Positions 16,631-24,461 of a stretch of DNA of 64,000 bases are shown here, in pieces. The notes under the pieces were generated by a model. That model was not told the origin of the DNA and searched no databases. It saw nothing but the letters and a program-made list of their open reading frames with translations. Positions within the stretch are counted from its first letter, which is position 1, and each line of letters starts with the position of its first letter. The position numbers were made by a program, and so were the translations under genes. The stretch is from Lentibacter sp. XHP0401 (lineage in GTDB: Bacteria > Pseudomonadota > Alphaproteobacteria > Rhodobacterales > Rhodobacteraceae), in contig NZ_JAOWLC010000011.1 of NCBI RefSeq assembly GCF_025751535.1, forward strand, positions 94,649-158,648, read 5' to 3'.

Positions 16631-17749
16631 ATGAAACACCTTAGCCTTACCGCTCTCGCCCTGTCAGGCCTCGTCGCTTCGCCTGCCCTCGCGGACACAT
16701 ACATCGCATCCAACTGGCTCGCCCCGGTCCATATCCTCAACGAACAACCCTATCAGAACCTCGCGAAGGATCTGGCCGCCGACCCTGACGCCAACCTCAC
16801 CTTCGAGGTTTATTCCAGCGGCTCGCTTGTGCCTGCCAAATCCACTATGCAGGGCATCCGCGACAACGTCGCCCAACTGGGCGTTGTATACCCCGGCTAC
16901 ACCCCGTCAGAATTGCCCGTGAACAACGTGCTCAACGACCTCGTTTTCACATCCGATGACGCACTTGCCTCAGCGCTAGCCTATACTGAAGTCGGCATCA
17001 ATAACGCCGCTGTTCAGGGCGAGTGGGGTGCCAACGGGGGGATCTTCCTCGGCGGATATTCCACGCCCGTTTACAACTTTATCTGCATGGAGCCGATCCG
17101 CAGCCCCACTGATGCGAAAGGCAAGAAAATCCGCACCGCAGGCGGCGCTCAAACAAGCTGGGTTGAAAGCCTCGGTGGTGTGCCCGTTTCCGTGCCAATC
17201 GGCGATGTCTATTCAGGCCTCAGCCGCGGCTCAATCGATTGCACCATGTCTGACCCGACGAACCTCGACAAAGGCAACAAATTTTGGGAAGTCGCCAAAA
17301 GCGTGACCACCCTACCGATGGGCGTCGTCATGGGCGCAACCTATGTGGTCAACCCTGACTTCTGGAAAGGCCTGTCCGTTGAACAGCGTGCAGCGCTCCT
17401 TGATCATATGGCACTCGGGCTCGCTCGCACACAGCTTGTCTACGCCGCCGATGTGGAAGCCGCCTTTGCAGGCTCACGCGAGCGCGGTCTTGAGATCATC
17501 GAGCCGGGCGCAGAGTTGAGCGAAGCACTCGCAGCCTTCCAGTCTGACTTTGTCGCAACCCTGCCTCAAAAGTCCATCGACGACCGCGGCATCGAAGATC
17601 CGTCAAAACTGATCAACGCCTTTCTCGCAAGCCAGCAAGCATGGAAAGAGCGTCTTGGTGGAATTGACCGCACAGATGCAGAAGCCGTTGCAGAGCTGAT
17701 CCGTAGCGACATTTTCGGGAAGCTCGATCTGGCCACCTTCGGCATGTAA
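16631..17749 (+). CDS. dctP: TRAP transporter substrate-binding protein (DctP family)
   Basis: This 372-aa periplasmic binding protein has a clear signal peptide (MKHLSLTALALSGLVASPALA, cleavage near residue 21). It is longer than the usual 320-340 aa. It carries the DctP pattern DAKGKKIRTAGGAQTSWVESLGGVPVSVPIGDVYSGLSRGSIDCTMSDP, where the Arg (about residue 166) is the position that typically clamps a ligand carboxylate. Two Cys (in FICMEPI and IDCTMS) may form a disulfide. GGAGG lies 6 bp ahead of the ATG. It completes the TRAP set with the dctQ and dctM genes upstream. A perfect UUCG hairpin follows the stop. Confidence 0.92.
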   Translation: MKHLSLTALALSGLVASPALADTYIASNWLAPVHILNEQPYQNLAKDLAADPDANLTFEVYSSGSLVPAKSTMQGIRDNVAQLGVVYPGYTPSELPVNNVLNDLVFTSDDALASALAYTEVGINNAAVQGEWGANGGIFLGGYSTPVYNFICMEPIRSPTDAKGKKIRTAGGAQTSWVESLGGVPVSVPIGDVYSGLSRGSIDCTMSDPTNLDKGNKFWEVAKSVTTLPMGVVMGATYVVNPDFWKGLSVEQRAALLDHMALGLARTQLVYAADVEAAFAGSRERGLEIIEPGAELSEALAAFQSDFVATLPQKSIDDRGIEDPSKLINAFLASQQAWKERLGGIDRTDAEAVAELIRSDIFGKLDLATFGM

Positions 17750-17755
17750 GCCCAC

Positions 17756-17777
17756 GCAGGGGCCTTCGGGCCCCTGC
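17756..17777 (+). other. intercistronic 9-bp hairpin with TTCG tetraloop
   Basis: GCAGGGGCC (17,756-17,764) pairs perfectly with GGCCCCTGC (17,769-17,777) around TTCG, an extra-stable tetraloop. No T-run follows, so it is more likely an mRNA-stabilising element behind dctP than a terminator. It may let the binding protein accumulate above the permease. Confidence 0.6.
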
Positions 17778-17813
17778 TCTCTCCAATCTGCCTTCCCAAA
17801 AGGACACCTCATC

Positions 17814-18548
17814 ATGGCTCAGGCAAATACGTCAATCGTCACAGGAGCAGGCGCAGGTATCGGCCGCGCTATTGCACAACGCCTCGCGCAAGCGGGTGAT
17901 AACGTTCTCGTGGTCGACCTGAACACAAGCCGCGCCGATGAGACCGTCGCTCTCATCAATGAAGCGGGGGGACGTGGTCAAGCCGCCGTTCTCGACATAA
18001 CCGATGCCGCAGCGCTCGACGCGCTCATCGCTGAGACACGTAATCTGCGCTGCCTCGTGAACAACGCTGGCATCTTTGATGTAAAATCGTTCGATACCCT
18101 CACAGCCGAGGATTTCCGCCGCATGTATGAAGTCAATCTCGTTGCCCTTTTCGGTCTCTGTCAGCGCGCTGCACGAGTGATGGGGAGCGGCGGTGCAATC
18201 GTGAACATTGCATCGCGCGCCATGCTTGGGGCCTCACAATACATCCACTACGCCACGTCCAAAGCCGCCGTGGGCGGGTTCACCCGCTCGCTGGCGCTGG
18301 AGCTTGCGCCAAAGGGCATCACAGTCAACGCAGTCGCCCCCGGAGTCATTGAAACCGATATGCTGCGCGCCCGATCCGACACCAACCTCGACGCGCTGCG
18401 CGCCATGCAGCCGGGCGGAACACTCGGCACACCAGATGACATCGCAGCCGCCGTGCAGTTTCTCGCCTCCCCTGAGGCCAAATTCATCACGGGGCAGATT
18501 CTACTCGTTGATGGCGGGCGCTCTCTGGGCGGCTCACTTGGAATTTGA
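17814..18548 (+). CDS. SDR-family oxidoreductase
   Basis: This 244-aa classical SDR has TGAGAGIGRAI (about residues 9-19), the Asp of strand 2 in LVVDLNTSRADE, NNAG (about 82-85), the catalytic Ser in IVNIASRAM and the YATSK motif (about 144-148). Its C-terminus is GTPDDIAAAVQFLASPEAKFITGQILLVDGGRSLGG. The acidic residue after strand 2 points to NAD(H). It resembles the 3-oxoacyl-ACP reductase/secondary alcohol dehydrogenase branch; substrate unknown. It is followed after 11 bp by a further SDR and shares the operon of the island. Confidence 0.9.
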   Translation: MAQANTSIVTGAGAGIGRAIAQRLAQAGDNVLVVDLNTSRADETVALINEAGGRGQAAVLDITDAAALDALIAETRNLRCLVNNAGIFDVKSFDTLTAEDFRRMYEVNLVALFGLCQRAARVMGSGGAIVNIASRAMLGASQYIHYATSKAAVGGFTRSLALELAPKGITVNAVAPGVIETDMLRARSDTNLDALRAMQPGGTLGTPDDIAAAVQFLASPEAKFITGQILLVDGGRSLGGSLGI

Positions 18549-18559
18549 AGGACACCACC

Positions 18560-19318
18560 ATGACATTTGAAGGTAAAACTGTGGCCATCACAGGGGCCGC
18601 CGCTGGCATCGGACAAGCCACTACCCGCCTCTTCGCGACCCGTGGTGCGCATGTGATCGCTATAGATCGCGATGCAGAGGCGCTCAGCAGGCTCGACATC
18701 AAAGGCATCACCCCCTTGCAAGGCGACGTGACTGACCCGAACTTGCCCGCAGCGTTAAAGGCCCGGATCACAGCTCTCGGCGGGCCCCTCGCCGTTTTGG
18801 TCAATAACGCAGGCATTGGTGGCGGTGGCCGTATGGATCAGACCAGTGACGACGATCTGCGCAGCTTTTTCGAAATCAACGTGCTCGGCCTCTTCCGTCT
18901 TGCTCGCTTCGCCGTCACAGAAATGCAGACCGCAGGGGGGGGAAGCATCGTCAACGTCGCCTCAATTTACGCCGAAGTCGGCGCGCAGAACTCCGCAGGT
19001 TACTCAACATCAAAAGGCGCCGTCGCCGCCCTCACCCGACAGATGGCAACCGACTATGGCCATGATGGAATCCGCGTCAACGCCGTCGCTCCGGGCCTCA
19101 TAGAAACCCCGCTCACAGAAGAGCGCATCCGCACCGAAAAATGGCGTCACAAGATCTTTGTTGAGCAATGCCCGCTTCAGCGTGTGGGTCAGCCGGATGA
19201 TGTTGCCCGTGCCATAGCATTTCTCGCCAGCGACGAAGCCGCCTTCATTTCAGGCGAGATTTTGCGTGTAGACGGGGGGTGGGCCATGGGCCGCTTCCCG
19301 CGCGAGGCACAGCTATGA
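18560..19318 (+). CDS. SDR-family oxidoreductase
   Basis: This 252-aa classical SDR has TGAAAGIGQAT (about residues 10-20), Asp in VIAIDRDAEAL, NNAGIGGGG (about 81-89), the catalytic Ser in IVNVASIYAEVG and YSTSK (about 148-152), plus the terminal ISGEILRVDGGWAMG. The ATG at 18,560 has GAAGGA ahead of it and gives MTFEGKTVAITG; the frame is open 15 bp further up. It overlaps the flavoprotein gene start by 4 bp (ATGA), so the two enzymes are co-translated and may act in sequence (alcohol to ketone, ketone to enone). Confidence 0.9.
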   Translation: MTFEGKTVAITGAAAGIGQATTRLFATRGAHVIAIDRDAEALSRLDIKGITPLQGDVTDPNLPAALKARITALGGPLAVLVNNAGIGGGGRMDQTSDDDLRSFFEINVLGLFRLARFAVTEMQTAGGGSIVNVASIYAEVGAQNSAGYSTSKGAVAALTRQMATDYGHDGIRVNAVAPGLIETPLTEERIRTEKWRHKIFVEQCPLQRVGQPDDVARAIAFLASDEAAFISGEILRVDGGWAMGRFPREAQL

Positions 19319-20997
19319 GCACCCCCGCCAAACCCGCAGACACCTATGATCTAATCGTTGTCGGCTCAGGCGCCGCTGGCATGGCTGCTGCCCTCACCGC
19401 CAGCATAGGCGGCCTCTCTGTCGCAATCTTTGAAAAAGATAAACAGTTCGGCGGCTCCACTGCCGTGTCGGGCGGCGCGATCTGGGTTCCAAATAACCCC
19501 CTTATGCGCGCCGCAGGGATGGACGACGACGCCGAAGCTGCCATGCAATATCTCTCGGGAGAGATCGGCAACCTGATAGACCGCGACCTCGTGCAAGCCT
19601 TTATCGACAGCGGCCCCGAGATGGTGAACTTCTTTCAAACCAACACCGAGCTGCAATTTGAGTATCGCGCCTATTCACCCGATTATCACCCCGACACACC
19701 CGGCGCATCTCTGGGCGGGCGGGTGCTTGATGCAATGACATTCGATGGCCGCCGCCTCGGCGCAGAGTTCACCCGCCTCAAAAACCCGATTGATGACTTT
19801 ACACTCTTTGGCGGCATGATGCTCAACAGGTTTGACATCGGCCACTTCATGAACATGACCCACAAACCAGCGTCCGCCCTACATGCCGCCAAACTGCTGG
19901 CTCGGCATGCCCGTGACCGTCTCAGCCACAAGCGTGGCACGCGACTGACACTCGGTCAGGCTGTGGCAGGCCGCATGGTTCTCTCGGTCCTCAACCGCAA
20001 CATCCCGATATTCACGGACATGGCGCTCGACAAGTTGCTTACCCAAGAGGGCGCAGTCACAGGCATCCAGACGTCCGATGGCACGCAGGTGCTCGCGCGG
20101 CGCGGCGTCGTTCTGGCCACAGGCGGCTTCCCTGCCAACGCATCCCTTCGCAAGGAGGTCATGCCCCATGTCGCGCGCGGTGAGGCACATTACTCCATGT
20201 CGCCAAAGCCAGCTACAGGTAGCGCCATCCTCGCCGCCGAAGATATCGGTGCACACTTCATCACAACAAACCGGAACGCAGCTTTCTGGGCACCCGTGTC
20301 ACTCATACCAGAGAACGGTGGTGAACCTCGTCCCTTCCCTCACCTGTTTCTCGATCGCGCCAAGCCAGGCGTGATTGCCGTCTCCCCCGAGGGAAAACGC
20401 TTCGTCAACGAAGCCTCATCCTATCACGATTTCGTCTCAGGCATGCATGAAGCCAACCTCGCAAGCGGCTGGCTGGTCTGCGACCACCGCGCACTCAGGC
20501 GCTATGGCTTAGGGCCGGTGCGTCCAAGCCCTGCGCCCTACCGTCAACATTTGAAATCCGGCTACCTGAAAAAAGCGCAGACCCTGACAGAGCTCGCCAT
20601 GCTCATCGGCGCGCCCGAAACAACGCTCACAGCCACATTTAAGCGCTTCAATGAAGATGCCGCCCAAGGCAACGACACCGAGTTTGGCAAAGGCTCCACC
20701 GCCTACCAGACATACCTCGGCGATGCTGACAATGCACCAAATCCCTGCCTGAGGCCTCTGAACACCGCGCCGTTCTACGCTGTGCGCATTTTTCCGGGCG
20801 ATATCGGCACCTCAATGGGCCTCGCCGTCGATACCAACGCCCGCGTTCTGCGCGAAGACAGAACCGTGATCAAAGGCCTCTACGCCTGCGGAAATGATAT
20901 GAACTCGATCATGGCAGGCACCTACCCAGGCGCGGGGATCACCCTCGGCCCGGCGCTGACCTTTGGCTACATAGCAGGGCGACATGCCTCTAGCTAG
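19315..20997 (+). CDS. FAD-dependent dehydrogenase, 3-ketosteroid-delta1-dehydrogenase/fumarate-reductase-like
   Basis: This 560-aa flavoprotein has the Rossmann FAD motif VVGSGAAGMAAALTASIGGLSVAIFEKD (about residues 12-39), then FGGSTAVSGGAIWVPNNPL, the pattern that separates ketosteroid-dehydrogenase-type proteins from fumarate reductases. The C-terminal FAD block is GLYACGNDMNSIMAGTYPGAGITLGPALTFGYIAGRHA. Members introduce a double bond next to a ring ketone, or reduce one. No heme or secretion signal is visible. The start at 19,315 overlaps the upstream SDR by ATGA. It is the last island gene, 120 bp before the candidate right attachment repeat. The true substrate may be a cyclic ketone other than a steroid. 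Confidence 0.87.
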   Translation: MSTPAKPADTYDLIVVGSGAAGMAAALTASIGGLSVAIFEKDKQFGGSTAVSGGAIWVPNNPLMRAAGMDDDAEAAMQYLSGEIGNLIDRDLVQAFIDSGPEMVNFFQTNTELQFEYRAYSPDYHPDTPGASLGGRVLDAMTFDGRRLGAEFTRLKNPIDDFTLFGGMMLNRFDIGHFMNMTHKPASALHAAKLLARHARDRLSHKRGTRLTLGQAVAGRMVLSVLNRNIPIFTDMALDKLLTQEGAVTGIQTSDGTQVLARRGVVLATGGFPANASLRKEVMPHVARGEAHYSMSPKPATGSAILAAEDIGAHFITTNRNAAFWAPVSLIPENGGEPRPFPHLFLDRAKPGVIAVSPEGKRFVNEASSYHDFVSGMHEANLASGWLVCDHRALRRYGLGPVRPSPAPYRQHLKSGYLKKAQTLTELAMLIGAPETTLTATFKRFNEDAAQGNDTEFGKGSTAYQTYLGDADNAPNPCLRPLNTAPFYAVRIFPGDIGTSMGLAVDTNARVLREDRTVIKGLYACGNDMNSIMAGTYPGAGITLGPALTFGYIAGRHASS

Positions 20998-21191
20998 CAA
21001 GCCTCACAACCAAAAATGCGAGCAAAGCGAATTCTCAACGGGATCACATTGTTTTACAAAGGTAGCTTCAGAAGAGAACTACAGAACACCAAGTAACCCT
21101 TTGTTTTATATGGCGGTATAGGGAGTTCTACTCCCACCCTGCAGCACTAGGTATATTCCGACCGCGCAGAAAGCGCCCGCGCCTTTTCAGG
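20998..21191. other. AT-richer non-coding right end of the tRNA-Thr island
   Basis: No gene is seen here. The stretch is AT-richer than its neighbours and ends in the tRNA-Thr 3'-like repeat at 21,121-21,150, after which housekeeping genes resume. Confidence 0.5.
21121..21150 (+). repeat. candidate right attachment repeat (degenerate tRNA-Thr 3' end)
   Basis: The sequence keeps GGGAGTTC, then a shortened T-loop and CTCCC, then CCCTGCAGCAC of the tRNA-Thr acceptor end, with TAG replacing CAG. It differs by small indels in the T-loop and before the acceptor, so it cannot be a functional tRNA 3' half. Its orientation matches the tRNA at 11,783. Confidence 0.45.
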
Positions 21192-21653
21192 TCAATCAGC
21201 CTTACAGCGCCCGCCACGGCTACAGCTCAGAATATCCTTCCGCGCGCGGGTGTTCTCCGCGCTGAAAACCGAGCCGGCACAAGGCTCAAGCTCAAGTTCA
21301 TAGCCACCGCCGCTGATCTGCTTCAGAAATGCGATATATCGCTCCCCCGCCGCGATTCCGCCGCACCAAGGGCCGGCGCAGCTTATAACAAGCGTCACAG
21401 GAGCCGAAAACTTCGGCCCGAAAGCGCCTTGCGCAAGCTGCCAGCCCTCCATCCGCGCAGCAATCCTGTGTCCGTTTTCGGGCGTGTTAGGCACAGCCTG
21501 CCAGTCAAAATCAATCTGCCCCTCAACGACAACATAGTTTTCTTCCGCCGCCGCAAAACGTGCATAGCTTCTCTTCCCGTCCGGCGGCATACAAGACAAA
21601 GCCTGCGCCGCCCCCGCCGAAAACAGCATCAGGGCAATGGCACGTAAAATCAT
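21192..21653 (-). CDS. conserved-type exported protein of unknown function
   Basis: This 153-aa protein has a signal peptide ([20 protein letters not shown], cleavage near residue 19). The mature part starts with Cys ([26 protein letters not shown]) and has several further Cys ([24 protein letters not shown]), which suggests a disulfide-bonded periplasmic fold rather than a lipoprotein, since no LxxC lipobox precedes the first Cys. No family is recognised. The start overlaps the rppH stop by 4 bp, so it is co-translated with rppH. Confidence 0.7.
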   Translation of the reverse strand: MILRAIALMLFSAGAAQALSCMPPDGKRSYARFAAAEENYVVVEGQIDFDWQAVPNTPENGHRIAARMEGWQLAQGAFGPKFSAPVTLVISCAGPWCGGIAAGERYIAFLKQISGGGYELELEPCAGSVFSAENTRARKDILSCSRGGRCKAD

Positions 21654-22132
21654 AATTTGTCCTCGAATTCGGCCAGAACCGCCGCATAAACCTCACGTTT
21701 GAACGGAACAATATTCCCCACCAAATCGCTCGGCGCCAGCCAGCGCCACTCTGAAAATTCGGGGTGCTCAGTCTCGATGTTTACATCATCATCCGCACCC
21801 TGAAAGCGCATCAGAAACCATTTCTGCTGCTGCCCGCGATACCGCCCTTTCCAGATGTTCGGCACAAGCTCGTGGGGCAGATCGTAAGGCAACCAGCCCG
21901 CGCTTTCGGCCTCGATCGTCACCTTGTCCGCCGTCACGCCCGTCTCTTCCCAAAGCTCGCGCAGCGCGGCAGTGCGGGCCTCTTCGCCCTCGTCCACACC
22001 GCCTTGCGGCATTTGCCAGGCATCTTGGTCACGGTCGCGCCGCTGCCCGACAAAAACATGGCCCTCGGCGTTCACAAGCATCACGCCCACACAGGGGCGG
22101 TAAGGCAGCTTGGAAATCTCGTCTAGTGTCAT
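21650..22132 (-). CDS. rppH: RNA pyrophosphohydrolase (Nudix)
   Basis: This 160-aa Nudix hydrolase removes pyrophosphate from the 5' end of triphosphorylated mRNA and so starts RNase E-dependent decay. The Nudix box [22 protein letters not shown] (about residues 45-66) has all catalytic Glu residues (REXXEE). The RppH hallmarks [23 protein letters not shown] at the start and [10 protein letters not shown] (about 105-114) are present. Length is normal. It lies just downstream of the TauE-like gene (7-bp gap) and overlaps the exported-protein gene. Confidence 0.95.
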   Translation of the reverse strand: MTLDEISKLPYRPCVGVMLVNAEGHVFVGQRRDRDQDAWQMPQGGVDEGEEARTAALRELWEETGVTADKVTIEAESAGWLPYDLPHELVPNIWKGRYRGQQQKWFLMRFQGADDDVNIETEHPEFSEWRWLAPSDLVGNIVPFKREVYAAVLAEFEDKL

Positions 22133-22139
22133 AAGACCC

Positions 22140-22880
22140 TCACTTCAGAAAAAACAACAGCGTCATAATCAGGCCCACGGCCACAATACCGGCGCGGAGC
22201 AGCTTCATATTAGTGATCTTACGCGCATAAGACGCGCCAAAATAGCCCCCTGCCGTGGTGGCCAGCGCCAGCACAAGCGCACTCTTCCAGGCAATCAGCC
22301 CCGCCATAGCCAGCGCCAGAGCCGAAACAATCGAAATCATCGTCGACATCAGGTTTTTCAACCCGTTCATGCCATGCAGGTTCATAAACCCCATCAGCCC
22401 GAACACCGCCAGAAGCATGATCCCCAGACCGCCGTTGAAATACCCGCCATAGATCGAAACAGAAAGCAGCACCGCAACAGAACTCACCGGCCCAAACCCC
22501 TTGCCCCTTAGCAAGCTCAAGAGCTTTGGCCCTGCCGCAAAAATCACGGTGGCAATCAGCAAGAGCCAGGGCACGAGGCCCACAAACGCCTCCTCGCTGG
22601 TCACCGTCAACAAAAGCGCCCCGATCAAGCCGCCCAACGCCGCCAGCCCCAGCATCACAGGCAGGCTTAAAGCTCCCTCCGCCGAGATATCCTTGCGAAA
22701 CGCCCAGGCGCTGCCTGCATAGCCCGGAATGGCTGTTAAAGTTGCGGTGGCATTGGCCATAATCGGCGGAACGCCAAGCCAGACAAGTGCAGGAAACGAA
22801 ATAAACGTTCCGCCCCCCGCAACCGCGTTGAGCGCGCCTGTGGCAAATCCCGCGACACATAGCACCAAAATTTCCAGCAT
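22140..22880 (-). CDS. TSUP/TauE-SafE family membrane transporter
   Basis: This 246-aa inner-membrane protein has seven to eight hydrophobic helices. The TauE motif sits at the start ([48 protein letters not shown]) and its repeat appears in the second half ([22 protein letters not shown]). The family exports sulfite, sulfoacetate or related anions, or imports organosulfonates; the ligand here is unknown. The ATG at 22,880 gives the family start, and the frame extending to 23,066 runs through a hairpin element and is rejected. No sulfur genes are adjacent. Confidence 0.88.
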   Translation of the reverse strand: MLEILVLCVAGFATGALNAVAGGGTFISFPALVWLGVPPIMANATATLTAIPGYAGSAWAFRKDISAEGALSLPVMLGLAALGGLIGALLLTVTSEEAFVGLVPWLLLIATVIFAAGPKLLSLLRGKGFGPVSSVAVLLSVSIYGGYFNGGLGIMLLAVFGLMGFMNLHGMNGLKNLMSTMISIVSALALAMAGLIAWKSALVLALATTAGGYFGASYARKITNMKLLRAGIVAVGLIMTLLFFLK

Positions 22881-22970
22881 AGCTTCATCTCCCCGGTTGC
22901 GCCCTTTCTGGCGCATTGCTCCACCGCCCGCAATCCCGCTTGGCCCCCAAGTCTCACTCTGGATCGCTCT

Positions 22971-23046
22971 TTCTTTTTGCCTCAAATATCCTGGGGGAGT
23001 GTGAGGGGGCAAAGCCCCCTCACCACCGCGACGCGGCGAAGCCGCG
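22971..23046. repeat. REP-like intergenic element with two hairpins, copy 2
   Basis: The layout matches copy 1 at 8,291-8,377: T-rich tract, AAATATCCTGGGGGAG, a perfect 10-bp stem with AAA loop (23,001-23,010 with 23,014-23,023), then a 6-bp stem with GAA loop (23,032-23,037 with 23,041-23,046). The stems differ in sequence but keep pairing, so pairing is conserved rather than sequence. Confidence 0.7.
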
Positions 23047-23062
23047 GCGCAACATACCCGGA

Positions 23063-23096
23063 ACAAAGGGGCCGCGCCCTCACAGGCACGGCCCCT
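23063..23096 (-). terminator. terminator after ctpA
   Basis: On the minus strand GGGGCCGTGCC pairs with GGGCGCGGCCCC (one mismatch) around a 5-nt loop and is followed by TTTGTT. It lies about 20 bp past the ctpA stop and just before the REP-like element. Confidence 0.7.
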
Positions 23097-23117
23097 TCAT
23101 GTCTCGGCCTTCGAGCC

Positions 23118-24458
23118 TTACTTATTATCTGGTCCAAGTGCCGAAAGGCCCTTCAGAATATCAATCGCATAGGCAAGCTGATAATCTTCCTCGCGCAGCT
23201 TCGCAGCGGCCAACGCCTTTTCCTGATCCTTCTTGATCTGTTCGATCTCGTCTTCAGTCAGGCTGTCGTTGCTGATGCTGCCGCGCAAGTCGGCCTCGGT
23301 GCGGGCATTGAACTTGGTTTGCTCTTCTTCCGTCGTCGCCTCCGGCTCGCGGCGTGGCTGTTCCACAACGATGTCGGGAGACACACCCAGCGCCTGAATA
23401 GAGCGCCCAGATGGCGTGTAATAGCGTGCCGTCGTCAGGCGCATCGCGCCTTCGCCCCGCAGTGGCATCACCGTCTGAACCGAGCCTTTACCAAAGCTCT
23501 TCGTGCCAACAACAATCGCGCGGCGATGGTCTTGCAACGCACCGGCAACAATCTCGGAGGCCGAAGCAGAGCCGCCATTGATCAAGACAACCACAGGCTT
23601 GCCACCTGTAAGGTCGCCCGCCGTCGCATTGTAACGGTCTCCGTCTTCAGGGTTGCGTCCACGAGTCGAGACAATCTCTCCCGATTCAAGGAAAGCATCC
23701 GACACGGCAATCGCCTCGGTCAGAAGCCCGCCGGGATTGTTACGCAGATCAAGGATAAAGCCGTTCACATTATCAATGCCGCCGGCTTCTTCAACCTGCT
23801 CCTTGATACCCGCTGCAAGGTTGGGCGAGGTCTGACGGTTGAATGTGGTCACCCGCAGCACAACGCTTGTGCCCTCAATACGCGAGCGCACAGCCGTCAG
23901 CTTGATGGTGTCGCGAATGATCGAAATCTCCAGCGGCTCGTCTGCACCCTCGCGCATAACCGTGATGATGATCTCGCTGCCCACCGGGCCGCGCATCATC
24001 TCGACAGCTTCATCAAGGTTCAGCCCCAACAGGCTCTCGCCATCTACATGGGTGATAAAGTCGCCCGCTTCCACGCCGGCTTCGTCCGCTGGTGTGCCGT
24101 CAATCGGAGAAACAACTTTTACAAAGCCCTCTTCCTGCGTCACTTCAATCCCGAGGCCGCCAAACTCGCCGCTGGTCTGCACTTTCATGCTCTCGGCGTC
24201 TTGCGGGCTCAGGTAGCTCGAATGCGGGTCAAGCGAGGTCAACATGCCGTTAATGGCCGCCTCGATCAGCTCGCCCTCGTCAACTTCTTCAACATACTGC
24301 GCACGAATGCGCTCGAAAATGTCGCCGAAGAGATCAAGCTGTTGGTAAACATTCGTCGTCTTGGCCGACTCCTGCGCCAGCAAAGGTGCCGCCACCTGCG
24401 TCGTGATCAAAACACCTGCGAGCGTTCCAGTTGCCGCCGCCATGAAAAATTTCTTCAT
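23118..24458 (-). CDS. ctpA: carboxyl-terminal processing protease (S41 family)
   Basis: This 446-aa periplasmic serine protease has a signal sequence (MKKFFMAAATGTLAGVLITTQVAAPLLAQ), a PDZ domain at about residues 90-170 (GGLGIEVTQEEGFVKVVSPIDGTPADEAGVEAGDFITHVDGE) and the S41 catalytic core. The nucleophile Ser lies in INGGSASASEIVAGALQ and the Lys in GTKSFGKGSVQT, forming the Ser-Lys dyad. A charged C-terminal tail (about 385-440) is predicted helical. The family trims envelope proteins, often with a TPR adaptor. It follows the envC-like gene by 3 bp, and the two probably form an operon with gpmI. Confidence 0.95.
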   Translation of the reverse strand: MKKFFMAAATGTLAGVLITTQVAAPLLAQESAKTTNVYQQLDLFGDIFERIRAQYVEEVDEGELIEAAINGMLTSLDPHSSYLSPQDAESMKVQTSGEFGGLGIEVTQEEGFVKVVSPIDGTPADEAGVEAGDFITHVDGESLLGLNLDEAVEMMRGPVGSEIIITVMREGADEPLEISIIRDTIKLTAVRSRIEGTSVVLRVTTFNRQTSPNLAAGIKEQVEEAGGIDNVNGFILDLRNNPGGLLTEAIAVSDAFLESGEIVSTRGRNPEDGDRYNATAGDLTGGKPVVVLINGGSASASEIVAGALQDHRRAIVVGTKSFGKGSVQTVMPLRGEGAMRLTTARYYTPSGRSIQALGVSPDIVVEQPRREPEATTEEEQTKFNARTEADLRGSISNDSLTEDEIEQIKKDQEKALAAAKLREEDYQLAYAIDILKGLSALGPDNK

Positions 24459-24461
24459 GTC

